A stretch of DNA of 64,000 nt from Chloroflexota bacterium (lineage in GTDB: Bacteria > Chloroflexota > Anaerolineae > Anaerolineales > Anaerolineaceae). Made by a program: the position numbers and the translations under genes. Position 1 is the first letter of the stretch. Each line of letters opens with the position of its first letter. The stretch is from assembly GCA_012517865.1 (NCBI GenBank), contig JAAYUC010000033.1, positions 1-64,000 on the forward strand, written 5' to 3'. Positions 49,621 to 57,346 of this stretch are shown piece by piece. The notes below the pieces were generated by a model, which was not told the DNA's origin, did not search any database, and was given only the letters and a program-made list of their open reading frames with translations.

Positions 49621-51033
49621 TTATCCTGTCACAGCGCGGTGTTCGTGCCGCAGATGCGCCGGCAGAATGCCTTCCATGGAGCGGTACTTTGCTACTGTGC
49701 GTCGGGCAATGTTCACCCCATACGCTTTCAGGTTTTCCTGGATTTCGGAATCGCTGAGCGGACGCTTTTCGGAGGCAATCATCTCCTTAATTAACGTGCG
49801 TTGGGAGAGACTGCGGTCAAAGAATATGGAAAGCGGGACAATGCGTTTGTTGGGAAGCTGGACTGATTTTCCTGAGACTGCCCGGGAAATGGTCGACTCG
49901 TGTACATTCAGTGCTTCGGCAATTTCAGCGCGCGTCAGGGGCTGCATTTCTTTTTCACCGGAAAGAACATAGTCTTTTTGTAATACCACAAGTTTTTCGA
50001 GCAGCAGGCGCAAAGCGTTGGAGCGCTGTTGGATGCATTTAACCAAGAGCGAGGCTTTCTCGATATCTTCCTTCCACTCTTCCACTTTATCCCCTTCCAC
50101 CTGTTTGATGGAGGACTTGAAAAGGGGATTGACGCGCAACGTGCCGCGGATAGGATGAATAATTTCAACGACCAGCGGGTTGTTGGGGTTTTCATTGAGA
50201 TGGTAAATCAGAATATCAGGGCGGTGATAAACATTCGCGCTGGACGCGGCCGGAGACTGCAAATCTCCCCAGTGCGCGCGAGCCGGAAATGGGTTCAGGT
50301 TTTCGCTAATAAACGCCGCGGCATTTTGCACTTTGATGCTGGTTGTGCCCAGTTCGCGGGCGATTTCGGCATAGTGATGCTGGCTCAGCTTTGGCAAGTG
50401 GTCAAGCACAATTTCCCGGGTAAAGGGCGGAATTTCGACCGTCTCTGAAAGGACTTCCAGTTGAACGAGCAGGGCTTCCTTGGGGTTGGACGAGCATACG
50501 CCAATCGGGTCGCAGCGTTTCAGGCGCTCAATCAGGGCGGTGATGTCGTCGGGCAGACGATGGTGATAGCGCGCTACTTCCAGGACTGTCGTGGTCAGGA
50601 AACCGTCTTCGTCCAGATGACTGAGAAGATAGGCTGCCACTGCGCGGTCTTCCACTTCCAATTCAGCAGCGACCTGCCGCAGCACATATTCCGGCAGGCT
50701 GACCAATTCTGAGGCAAAAGGTTCCTCCGGCGCTTCTTCGGCTGTCTGCGCTCTGGTGGCGTAGAAATCTTCCGGCGCGGAGACAAAAACAATCGGTTCA
50801 TCCGAGTATTGATTGGACGGCTGGCTGCAAATCGGGCAGGCGCCGGTTGGGGGAAGGAGGCGTTTGCACATCGGACAGCGGCGTTCCTCCACAAGCTCCA
50901 GCGCTGGATTTGTTGCCAGTTCCGATTCAACCTTCTGAAGCAGTTCACCGGAATTCAGGCTGAGCAGCGTCATGGTTTGCGCGAGGTGCGCAGAGGGGGC
51001 GGCGAGCGGCTGTTGATAATGGGTCTGTAGCAC
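49621..51033 (-). CDS. rpoN: RNA polymerase sigma-54 factor with a zinc-ribbon insertion
   Basis: A 470-residue RpoN. The C-terminal RpoN box ARRTVAKYR and the HTH motif ALNVHESTISRAVSGKSVQLP are intact, and the region I activator-binding helices lie at about 15-48. Just after region I there is C53-x2-C56 and C66-x2-C69 (CPMC, CPIC), a zinc-ribbon-like knuckle that the well-studied enterobacterial RpoN lacks. I chose GTG 51033, with GGGAG 7 bases upstream, because the TTG at 51069 lies inside the promoter. rpoN here heads an operon with its own kinase and activator, an unusual arrangement. Confidence 0.94.
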   Translation of the reverse strand: MLQTHYQQPLAAPSAHLAQTMTLLSLNSGELLQKVESELATNPALELVEERRCPMCKRLLPPTGACPICSQPSNQYSDEPIVFVSAPEDFYATRAQTAEEAPEEPFASELVSLPEYVLRQVAAELEVEDRAVAAYLLSHLDEDGFLTTTVLEVARYHHRLPDDITALIERLKRCDPIGVCSSNPKEALLVQLEVLSETVEIPPFTREIVLDHLPKLSQHHYAEIARELGTTSIKVQNAAAFISENLNPFPARAHWGDLQSPAASSANVYHRPDILIYHLNENPNNPLVVEIIHPIRGTLRVNPLFKSSIKQVEGDKVEEWKEDIEKASLLVKCIQQRSNALRLLLEKLVVLQKDYVLSGEKEMQPLTRAEIAEALNVHESTISRAVSGKSVQLPNKRIVPLSIFFDRSLSQRTLIKEMIASEKRPLSDSEIQENLKAYGVNIARRTVAKYRSMEGILPAHLRHEHRAVTG

Positions 51034-51055
51034 GGTTTTTCTCCCTTCCAGGACC

Positions 51056-51084
51056 AGTATAATCTTCAACGGCTAAAGTTGCAA
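51056..51084 (-). promoter_or_regulatory. Sigma-70-type promoter of the rpoN operon
   Basis: TTGCAA (51079-51084), a 17-base spacer and TATACT (51056-51061) on the minus strand, giving a start near 51049 and a short leader before the GTG. Confidence 0.75.
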
Positions 51085-51219
51085 GAACTGTACCAAAACT
51101 ACCTGAGAGGTTTTCCCCAGGGAGCGCCTGAAGCGCTAAAGAGAACGTTTGTTCAGAGTTTTAGCCGCCGCGGGTAGCCGCCCAGGCTGCCTTTTCTGTT
51201 CGGTTTCCGCGGGCAAGGT

Positions 51220-51225
51220 TATAAT
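51220..51225 (+). promoter_or_regulatory. Putative -10 box for the aminotransferase-hflX operon
   Basis: A perfect TATAAT lies 30 bases before the ATG. The -35 region is not convincing. The rest of 51034-51255 is the divergent gap between rpoN and this gene; beyond the rpoN promoter I see no other element. Confidence 0.45.
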
Positions 51226-51255
51226 GGAAAGAAAAAAGGAGCTTTCTTACCAGAC

Positions 51256-52431
51256 ATGAAAATTCGCCCAGCGCATACCGTTGAAAATATCAAACCTTAC
51301 TTTTTTGCATCTTTGAATAAGACGCTTGCCGAACTTAAGGCCAAAGGCGTGAATATTATCCGCCTGGATATGGGCTCTCCCGATATGCCGCCTGCCCAAT
51401 TCATCATTGACCGTCTGATCGAATCCGCGCGGGATCCCAAAAAACACGGCTACGCTCCGATGGGAGGCTCCGCTGAATTTCTGAAAGCTATCACGGATTA
51501 CTACAAAGCGCGGTTCGGCGTCGACCTGAATCCTAAAACGGAAGTTCTGGCCTTGCTCGGTTCAAAAGAGGGTATTTTCAACATTAATCACACGCTGCTG
51601 GACCCTGGTGATTTGGTGCTCATGCCGGACCCCTATTATCCTGTCTATCTTGCCGGTGCGCAGCTGGCAGACAGCCGGGTCTTCTTTATGCCGCTGCTAA
51701 AAGAAAATAACTTTCTTCCGGACCTGAATGCCATCCCAAAAGAGATAGCCCGCGAAGCAAAGATGATGTGGCTGAACTACCCGAATAACCCGACCGGCGC
51801 GATTGCCGGACTGGACTTTTACGCGGAAGCTGTGGAATTCGCCCGCCAAAACGAAATTGTGATTGTGCATGACGCTCCTTACACCGACCTGACATTTGAC
51901 GGTTATCGGGCGCATTCCATTCTGGAAGTGCCAGGCGCGAAGGATGTGGCCATCGAGTTTAACTCGCTCTCCAAGACTTACAACATGGCCGGCTGGCGCA
52001 TTGGCATGGCAGTTGGCAACGCGGAAGTCATTCGTTTGCTGGCTTCTTATAAAAGCCAGATTGATAACTCCATCTTCCAGCCAATTATGGATGCCGGCGC
52101 GCTCGCGCTTACCGGCGACCAAACCTGGCTGGCAGAACGCAATCTGGTCTATCAGGAGCGCCGCGACGTGGTTTATGAAGGGCTGATAGCTGCCGGCTTT
52201 GAAGTGGATAAACCCAAAGCGGCGCTTTATCTCTGGGCCAGGCTGCCACAAAGATTTGGCGACCCGATGCAGTTTTGCGCGGATGTTCTGAACGAAACCG
52301 GCGTGAGCATGACGCCCGGCGTCATTTACGGGCCGAGCGGCAAAGATTATATTCGCATTTCCATTATCACCCCTACCGAGCAGATTAAAGAGGCCATGAA
52401 CCGCCTGGTGGCCTGGGTGCAGAGCAACTAA
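51256..52431 (+). CDS. Class I/II aminotransferase, LL-diaminopimelate aminotransferase-like
   Basis: A 391-residue PLP enzyme of the aspartate aminotransferase fold. Motifs are the N-terminal RLDMGSPDMPP, the NYPNNPTGA loop, the PLP lysine in FNSLSKTYNMAGWRIG, and the C-terminal arginine in YIRISI. The pattern (LGSKEGIFN, MPDPYYPVYLAGA) is closest to DapL-type enzymes of lysine/peptidoglycan synthesis, but substrate cannot be proved. AGGAG is 14 bases upstream, longer than usual; no better start is visible. hflX follows 6 bases after the stop. Confidence 0.85.
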   Translation: MKIRPAHTVENIKPYFFASLNKTLAELKAKGVNIIRLDMGSPDMPPAQFIIDRLIESARDPKKHGYAPMGGSAEFLKAITDYYKARFGVDLNPKTEVLALLGSKEGIFNINHTLLDPGDLVLMPDPYYPVYLAGAQLADSRVFFMPLLKENNFLPDLNAIPKEIAREAKMMWLNYPNNPTGAIAGLDFYAEAVEFARQNEIVIVHDAPYTDLTFDGYRAHSILEVPGAKDVAIEFNSLSKTYNMAGWRIGMAVGNAEVIRLLASYKSQIDNSIFQPIMDAGALALTGDQTWLAERNLVYQERRDVVYEGLIAAGFEVDKPKAALYLWARLPQRFGDPMQFCADVLNETGVSMTPGVIYGPSGKDYIRISIITPTEQIKEAMNRLVAWVQSN

Positions 52432-52437
52432 GCGCAA

Positions 52438-53775
52438 ATGAACCAGGAACCTCAAGACAATTCAAATTTGCCCGGGCAGGAAACCGCCATTATGGTCGGC
52501 GTGCAAATAGGCTCAGGCAGCGGGCAGGTTTTAAGCCTGGAGGATTCTCTGGCAGAGCTGGAGCTGCTTGCTGAGACCGCCGGCATCGATGTGCTTGCCA
52601 CGCTCACCCAAAACCTTGAGACGATTAATCCGCGCACATTTATTGGAAGCGGGAAAGTGGAAGAACTCAGGCTGCTGGCGGAAGAACTGGGCGTGGGGGT
52701 TGTCCTGTTCGATGAGGAGCTTTCGCCGCGGCATCAGCGTGAATTGGAAGAGATTCTTGGAAAATCCATCAAGGTCATTGACCGCAGCGCTCTAATCCTG
52801 GATATTTTCTCCCAGCACGCGCGGACACGCGAAGGCATGCTGCAGGTGGAGCTGGCGCAGCTGGAATACCGACTGCCGCGGCTGACCCGTGCCTGGACGC
52901 ATTTGGCGCGCCAGGCTGGCGGCGGCGCAGGACGAACTGGCAGCGTTGGCGGCGTCGGTTTGCGCGGCCCGGGCGAAAAACAATTGGAAGTTGACCGCCG
53001 GGAAATCAAGACCCGCATTGCCAGGCTGCGCGAGGAGCTGGAAAAGGTGCGCGAACACCGCCTGCGCCACCGGGAACACCGCCGCAAAACAAATGTCCCT
53101 GTGGTAGCGCTGGTTGGATACACCAACGCCGGCAAATCCACCCTGCTAAACACCCTCACCAACGCGGATATTTATGTCGCGGACCAGCTTTTTGCCACGT
53201 TGGACCCTACCACGCGCCAATTGGAGCTGCCCTCAGGGCAAACCATTGTTCTTACCGATACGGTCGGCTTCATCCAAAAGCTGCCGACCCAACTGGCGGC
53301 TGCCTTTCGGGCGACGCTGGAGGAAATTGCGGAGGCTGACCTGCTTATTCACGTGGTGGATATCTCGCATCAGAATGCGGCTCAGCAAAAGAAAACCGTG
53401 CTGGAGACCCTGTTGGAGATTGGCGCGGGGGATATCCCGGTCATCACGGCTTACAACAAGGTCGACTTGTTGGCGCCGGAAGAGTTGGAGCGCGTGCGCC
53501 AGAATCTGGAAACCCAGGCGCTGCTCATCAGCGCGAAAAACGCGGCCGGCATAGGCGCGCTCTTGGAAACAATTGGGCGCGAATTATTTAGCGCCTACGT
53601 GCATTTGGATGTACTGCTGCCGTACAACCAGGGGCATTTGGTATCTGTTTTTCATGAAAAAGGGCACGTCCAGAAACTTGAACACACCGAAACGGGCATT
53701 CGCATCCTGGGGTATTTGCCTAAAGAGCTGGTTGCGCATTTTGCGCCTTTCCAGCGAAAACTGAGCGGTAAATAA
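52438..53775 (+). CDS. hflX: GTPase HflX
   Basis: A 445-residue ribosome-associated GTPase that splits stalled ribosomes. It has the HflX N-terminal domain (NPRTFIGSGKVEEL, VLFDEELSPRHQRELEE), the glycine-rich GGGAGRTGSVGGVGLRGPGE segment, and a G domain with G1 GYTNAGKSTLLN, G3 DTVGFIQKLP and G4 NKVD. The length is normal. It is co-directional with and 6 bases from the aminotransferase gene. Confidence 0.96.
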   Translation: MNQEPQDNSNLPGQETAIMVGVQIGSGSGQVLSLEDSLAELELLAETAGIDVLATLTQNLETINPRTFIGSGKVEELRLLAEELGVGVVLFDEELSPRHQRELEEILGKSIKVIDRSALILDIFSQHARTREGMLQVELAQLEYRLPRLTRAWTHLARQAGGGAGRTGSVGGVGLRGPGEKQLEVDRREIKTRIARLREELEKVREHRLRHREHRRKTNVPVVALVGYTNAGKSTLLNTLTNADIYVADQLFATLDPTTRQLELPSGQTIVLTDTVGFIQKLPTQLAAAFRATLEEIAEADLLIHVVDISHQNAAQQKKTVLETLLEIGAGDIPVITAYNKVDLLAPEELERVRQNLETQALLISAKNAAGIGALLETIGRELFSAYVHLDVLLPYNQGHLVSVFHEKGHVQKLEHTETGIRILGYLPKELVAHFAPFQRKLSGK

Positions 53776-53801
53776 AAAAACTCCACGCGGCGCGTGGAGT
53801 T
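53774..53801 (-). terminator. Terminator downstream of rpmF
   Basis: A 10-bp perfect stem (AACTCCACGC/GCGTGGAGTT, 3-base loop) is followed on the minus strand by a long T run, 18 bases after the rpmF stop. On the plus strand, after hflX, the tail lacks Ts. Confidence 0.85.
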
Positions 53802-53819
53802 GAATGCGTACGGCTGGGA

Positions 53820-54005
53820 TTAATCTTTTTCGATGGTGAGAACTTCTCTACCCTGATAGTAGCCGCATTTTGGGCAGACACGATGCGGCAGACGAGGCTC
53901 TCCGCAATTGGGGCAGGCAACACTGTTGCGGGCTTTGAGAGCATCGTGTGAGCGTCGGCGATCGCGGCGTCCGGAGGTGGTTTTTCTCTTAGGTAATGGG
54001 GTCAT
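53820..54005 (-). CDS. rpmF: Ribosomal protein L32, zinc-binding form
   Basis: A 61-residue L32 with the typical basic N-terminus (PKRKTTSGRRDRRRSHDAL) and an intact zinc ribbon of two CxxC pairs (CPNC, CPKC). SD AGGAG precedes the ATG. Not linked to plsX or a DUF177 gene as in many bacteria; it appears monocistronic, with its own promoter and terminator. Confidence 0.96.
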   Translation of the reverse strand: MTPLPKRKTTSGRRDRRRSHDALKARNSVACPNCGEPRLPHRVCPKCGYYQGREVLTIEKD

Positions 54006-54037
54006 CTTGCGCTCCTGATTATTTCGTTAACTTTTTC

Positions 54038-54066
54038 AATATACTCGATAATGCCGAATAATGCAA
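54038..54066 (-). promoter_or_regulatory. Promoter of rpmF
   Basis: TTGCAT (54061-54066), a 17-base spacer and TATATT (54038-54043) on the minus strand, just upstream of the rpmF ATG. The rest of the gap to 54232 shows no feature I can name. Confidence 0.7.
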
Positions 54067-54232
54067 GTTGTTTTTGGACTATTTTATCCGCGGAGCAAAT
54101 AATTAGTTGACAACCTTCTGCTCTGCCAACTGTCTGTTATTCAGAGTTTGCTTTACAGAATGCCTGACGCCAGAAACCCGTTGGAATTGACAAGCCGCGC
54201 GGCCTGCGGTTGGTTTGGGATTAGTTTGGCTC

Positions 54233-54631
54233 TCATTCAGCGTTGCGATTTTGGGGCAGAGTCTTCGGGTCCAAATTCGCGTGCGCGAGGATTAATTCCT
54301 GCAAAGCTTCCCACGGCACTTCCGCGTAATCGCGGAGTTCCAGGGCGCGCATCGCTTTGCCGGTTCCGCGCAGGAGGTGATGCGGGTCCGGGATAAATGC
54401 ACCATGCGTGAAATAGACCCGAACCGTGTTTCCTTTCCTGCTAATTCCGCACACGCCTGATATTACCGGTCCGCCTGCTGCGCTCCTGAAGTACACCAGG
54501 TTCCTTCCTCGCATTTCTTCCTGGGCATCAGGTACTGCCGCGAATACCAGATTGCGAATTTCCAGAATTAGCTCACGCGATTCCGTCGGGGCATACTGCA
54601 GGAAATGGTCAACAAGATGGTAGGGAAGCAT
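54233..54631 (-). CDS. DUF1801-family protein (YdhG/frataxin-like fold)
   Basis: A 132-residue cytosolic protein. The pattern LILEIRNLVFAAVPDAQEEM, then a strand-rich core (VSGVCGISRKGNTVRVYFTHGA), FIPDPHHLLRGTGKAMRALEL and a C-terminal helix resembles DUF1801 proteins, some of which bind iron. No catalytic residues are known. It lies 35 bases after the proline-rich protein gene on the same strand and might be the last gene of that cluster. Confidence 0.75.
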   Translation of the reverse strand: MLPYHLVDHFLQYAPTESRELILEIRNLVFAAVPDAQEEMRGRNLVYFRSAAGGPVISGVCGISRKGNTVRVYFTHGAFIPDPHHLLRGTGKAMRALELRDYAEVPWEALQELILAHANLDPKTLPQNRNAE

Positions 54632-54666
54632 GGATTTGGTGCCGAAATGAGGTTATCGGCGGATAG

Positions 54667-55785
54667 TTAAGGCAGCGGAGTCGGGGTAAGCGTATCGCGC
54701 GGCAAAGTCTCGGACGGGCGCGGTGTGCGCGTGGGTGTGGGAGGGATTGGCGTCGGACTCGGCTCTGGGGTGGGTGGCTCTTGGGTGGGGGGCTCTTCAG
54801 TCGGCGGCGCGATGGTTGGTGAGGGAATAAATTGGGTAGGCAGAGGATTCCGGCTTGTTGGAGTCTTAAACGCGTTTTCGTCAGGCACAGTAATTGTTTT
54901 CGAACAATGCGTGCCGGTTTCGTCGATGAAAGATAATTTGATTTTATCGTTCTTTTTGGCAAGCAGTTCAAGGGATAGGCGGGTAGGCTCTGCCGGGTTG
55001 CGCATAAAGGTGCCGTAGGAATACACGCGCGTCTCATTGCGCCACAGCTTGAAATCGGGTAGGTTGAGGCGGTCTGTCGGCTTGCCCTGGGCATCCAGAA
55101 CCTGGTACGCGCGAAGGTCGACCGGGCTGGTAAAGACAATTTGCACCACATCGCCAATGAAAAAAGAAATGCTGAAATACTTGATATCCTCAGCGCTGCA
55201 AAGAGGGGGCGGGGTTGGCGTGGGCGTGGAAGCGATCGCCGCGATAGGCGTCGGGGTGTCCGTGAAATCAACAGGCAGTTCTGCGCTGGGGGTGAAGGTT
55301 TTCACGACCGAAAACAAACTGAAAGGCGACGGGGTAATAAACCCTAAGCGGGTGAGCGCCGGCGTCGGGCTGGGATAGCGCGCCGGGGTTTGATTGGCAT
55401 TCAGGAAGCTGGCAAACGCGGAGCTGAGTTCGGGGATGATTAACGTTGCCAGCGAGCCAAGCAAGAACACAGCCAGGATAACGACTGGTAAAAGCCAGCG
55501 CGGGAGCTTTGGTTTTTGCGGCAGGGCTTTTACTAAGCGAAGTTCGGGAGGAAGCTTCTTAAATTTTGTTGTGGAAAGCATCGGACACTCTGAATACCGC
55601 GCGCTCAGGCAATATTCGCGCTGGTGCACAAGAATTGGCAGGGTGATAGGCTGGCTGCGGTGGCAGTAATTCATGTCCGATGGGAATTCGGAATAGGTAT
55701 TGACATCATCCACAAGCCCAACATAGGGACAGCGCAAATTCTCCGGTGGGAAGGCACTTCTTGGATTATCCTGTGATGTTGTCAT
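54667..55785 (-). CDS. Membrane-anchored Pro/Thr-rich protein with an N-terminal Cys/His module
   Basis: A 372-residue protein. Residues about 19-70 form a Cys/His module with spacing C-x21-CH-x11-HQ-x3-C-x7-C (begins CPYVGL, ends ECPML), shared exactly with the LysM protein at 56377-57285. A transmembrane segment follows at about 97-120 (LLPVVILAVFLLGSLATLII). The outer part has two Pro/Thr-rich linkers flanking a beta-rich domain of about 120 residues (VQIVFTSPVDLRAYQVLDAQ), and the C-terminus is a Pro/Thr tail. The likely topology is a cytosolic module with extracytoplasmic domains. No family recognised. Confidence 0.78.
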   Translation of the reverse strand: MTTSQDNPRSAFPPENLRCPYVGLVDDVNTYSEFPSDMNYCHRSQPITLPILVHQREYCLSARYSECPMLSTTKFKKLPPELRLVKALPQKPKLPRWLLPVVILAVFLLGSLATLIIPELSSAFASFLNANQTPARYPSPTPALTRLGFITPSPFSLFSVVKTFTPSAELPVDFTDTPTPIAAIASTPTPTPPPLCSAEDIKYFSISFFIGDVVQIVFTSPVDLRAYQVLDAQGKPTDRLNLPDFKLWRNETRVYSYGTFMRNPAEPTRLSLELLAKKNDKIKLSFIDETGTHCSKTITVPDENAFKTPTSRNPLPTQFIPSPTIAPPTEEPPTQEPPTPEPSPTPIPPTPTRTPRPSETLPRDTLTPTPLP

Positions 55786-55874
55786 TACTGGTCTACCAAT
55801 TTCTTAAACGCAGAGATAGTATATTTTAATTCAAGTCTAAATATTTCAGGGTAAAATTACCAATTTTCATAGGG

Positions 55875-56360
55875 TCAGCTGCCCGTCTTTTTTGCGCTGT
55901 ACATTAACCATTGATACAGCAGTGCGAACTTGCTGGTAATCAGTTGGTCAATCTCCCGGGCCACTTCAGCGGGTGAGTCACCGGAGGCATACGGGTCGGG
56001 TATGCTGAAAGGAACCCCGCCGCACACTTCTGAGAGCAAATATATCCGGCTGCTAACCGTTGGAAACTCAGCTTGAAGCGCTTCTTTGTGTCCGGTCTCC
56101 ATGACCAGTACCAGGTCAAACTGGTTCATCATCCTGGGTGTTAACAACCTGGAACGATGATTATCCAGGTTCAAATTCCTTTTTCGGGCTTCCTCAACAG
56201 CTTCTGGCATGGCAGGTAAGTTTGGGTCTCCCCATGTGCCGGCACTTTCCACGCGCCAATCGGCAGCCGACGGCATTTTCCGCAGCAATCCCTGAAAAAT
56301 GACCTGTGCCAGCGGAGAACGAAAACGGTTTGCTGTGCACACAAATAATACGCCAGGCAT
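55875..56360 (-). CDS. wzb: Low-molecular-weight protein tyrosine phosphatase (Wzb type)
   Basis: A 161-residue phosphatase with the P-loop VCTANRFRSPLA (CX5R near residue 8) and the catalytic aspartate in IPDPYASGD. It should dephosphorylate the tyrosine kinase encoded at 57347-59215, as in Wzb/Wzc pairs. The LysM protein gene lies between the two. The start is ATG 56360, 16 bases after the LysM gene stop. Confidence 0.9.
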   Translation of the reverse strand: MPGVLFVCTANRFRSPLAQVIFQGLLRKMPSAADWRVESAGTWGDPNLPAMPEAVEEARKRNLNLDNHRSRLLTPRMMNQFDLVLVMETGHKEALQAEFPTVSSRIYLLSEVCGGVPFSIPDPYASGDSPAEVAREIDQLITSKFALLYQWLMYSAKKTGS

Positions 56361-56376
56361 GGTGTCTCTTCTACGC

Positions 56377-57285
56377 TTAATAGCGATACCAGTATGTTCT
56401 TTCCCGCGGTATCAGCACCCATTCTCCCGGCACAAGAATGTCATCGGGTAGGAGGTCGTTGTAGCGGGCGAGGGTGTCCAAATCAACGCCAAATTTATTG
56501 GCGATATCCCTAAGCGTCATCCCTTCATCCGCGATTCCGTAAGGTTCAAACGCGGGTAAATCACCCGGGTCTGTTCGGTTCAGCGGTATGACAATAATTG
56601 AATCGACCCAAATGGGAACCACAAGGTTGTAGTTGACCGATTTGATAACATTCGGGTTGGTTTTATGGAGTGTGGCGTACAACTGGATGCTTTCCCCGGA
56701 ACTGACCCGGTGGACGATAAATTGATCCTGGCTGCCAATCACGACATCAAGTGTGTGGGGCGTTCGGGTTGCCACCGGCGTGGGTGTGCTGGTCGGTTCG
56801 GCGGTTGGAGTTGGCGCGGGAGCCGCGGCGGTGTTTTCGGGCGTGGCGCTCGCATCCCTGATGATTAAAAAGGGAATATTGGTGGAGGTGGGAGCGGGCA
56901 AAGGACTCGGGCTGCTTATAGGTGCAGTTTTCCAGGGCCGGCTGACCAGGAGAAAAAGAACCAATAAACCAATTACGGCGGCCAGACCCAGGCCGCCCCA
57001 GCCCAGTTGTCTGCTGACCTTTGGATTAAACCGCATCGCTAATTCTAGCGGCATTTTCTGGTCAGGGTCCGCGGAAAAAACCGGGCAGTGAGAGAAACCA
57101 GGTGTCAGGCAGGACTTTACCTGATGGGAAAGCTTTGGAACCGCGGTTGGCACGACATGATGGCAAACATTATAAATGGAGGGATAATCCTGGACGGAAT
57201 AAGCGTCCTCGGGGAGACCGAGGTAAGGGCATTTATCTTCCTGCCCGCTATTTACTGCTTCAATTTCCCGGCCTTGTTTTGTCAT
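56377..57285 (-). CDS. Membrane LysM protein with an N-terminal Cys/His module
   Basis: A protein of about 302 residues. The N-terminal module (CPYLGL to HCPVF) has the same C-x21-CH-x11-HQ-x3-C-x7-C spacing as the protein at 54667-55785. A transmembrane helix (GLAAVIGLLVLFLLV) follows, then a Pro/Thr-rich linker and two LysM-like repeats, the last one clear (GMTLRDIANKFGVDLDTLARYN to GEWVLIP). LysM binds peptidoglycan or other N-acetylglucosamine polymers. The start is uncertain: ATG 57285 gives MTKQGREIE, and ATGs at 57327 and 57324 are possible. None has a good SD. Confidence 0.82.
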   Translation of the reverse strand: MTKQGREIEAVNSGQEDKCPYLGLPEDAYSVQDYPSIYNVCHHVVPTAVPKLSHQVKSCLTPGFSHCPVFSADPDQKMPLELAMRFNPKVSRQLGWGGLGLAAVIGLLVLFLLVSRPWKTAPISSPSPLPAPTSTNIPFLIIRDASATPENTAAAPAPTPTAEPTSTPTPVATRTPHTLDVVIGSQDQFIVHRVSSGESIQLYATLHKTNPNVIKSVNYNLVVPIWVDSIIVIPLNRTDPGDLPAFEPYGIADEGMTLRDIANKFGVDLDTLARYNDLLPDDILVPGEWVLIPRERTYWYRY

Positions 57286-57346
57286 CGGTTTTTCACTGTT
57301 GTGCCATGAATATCCAGATATCATCATGGGCGGGAGGAGACGCCCG

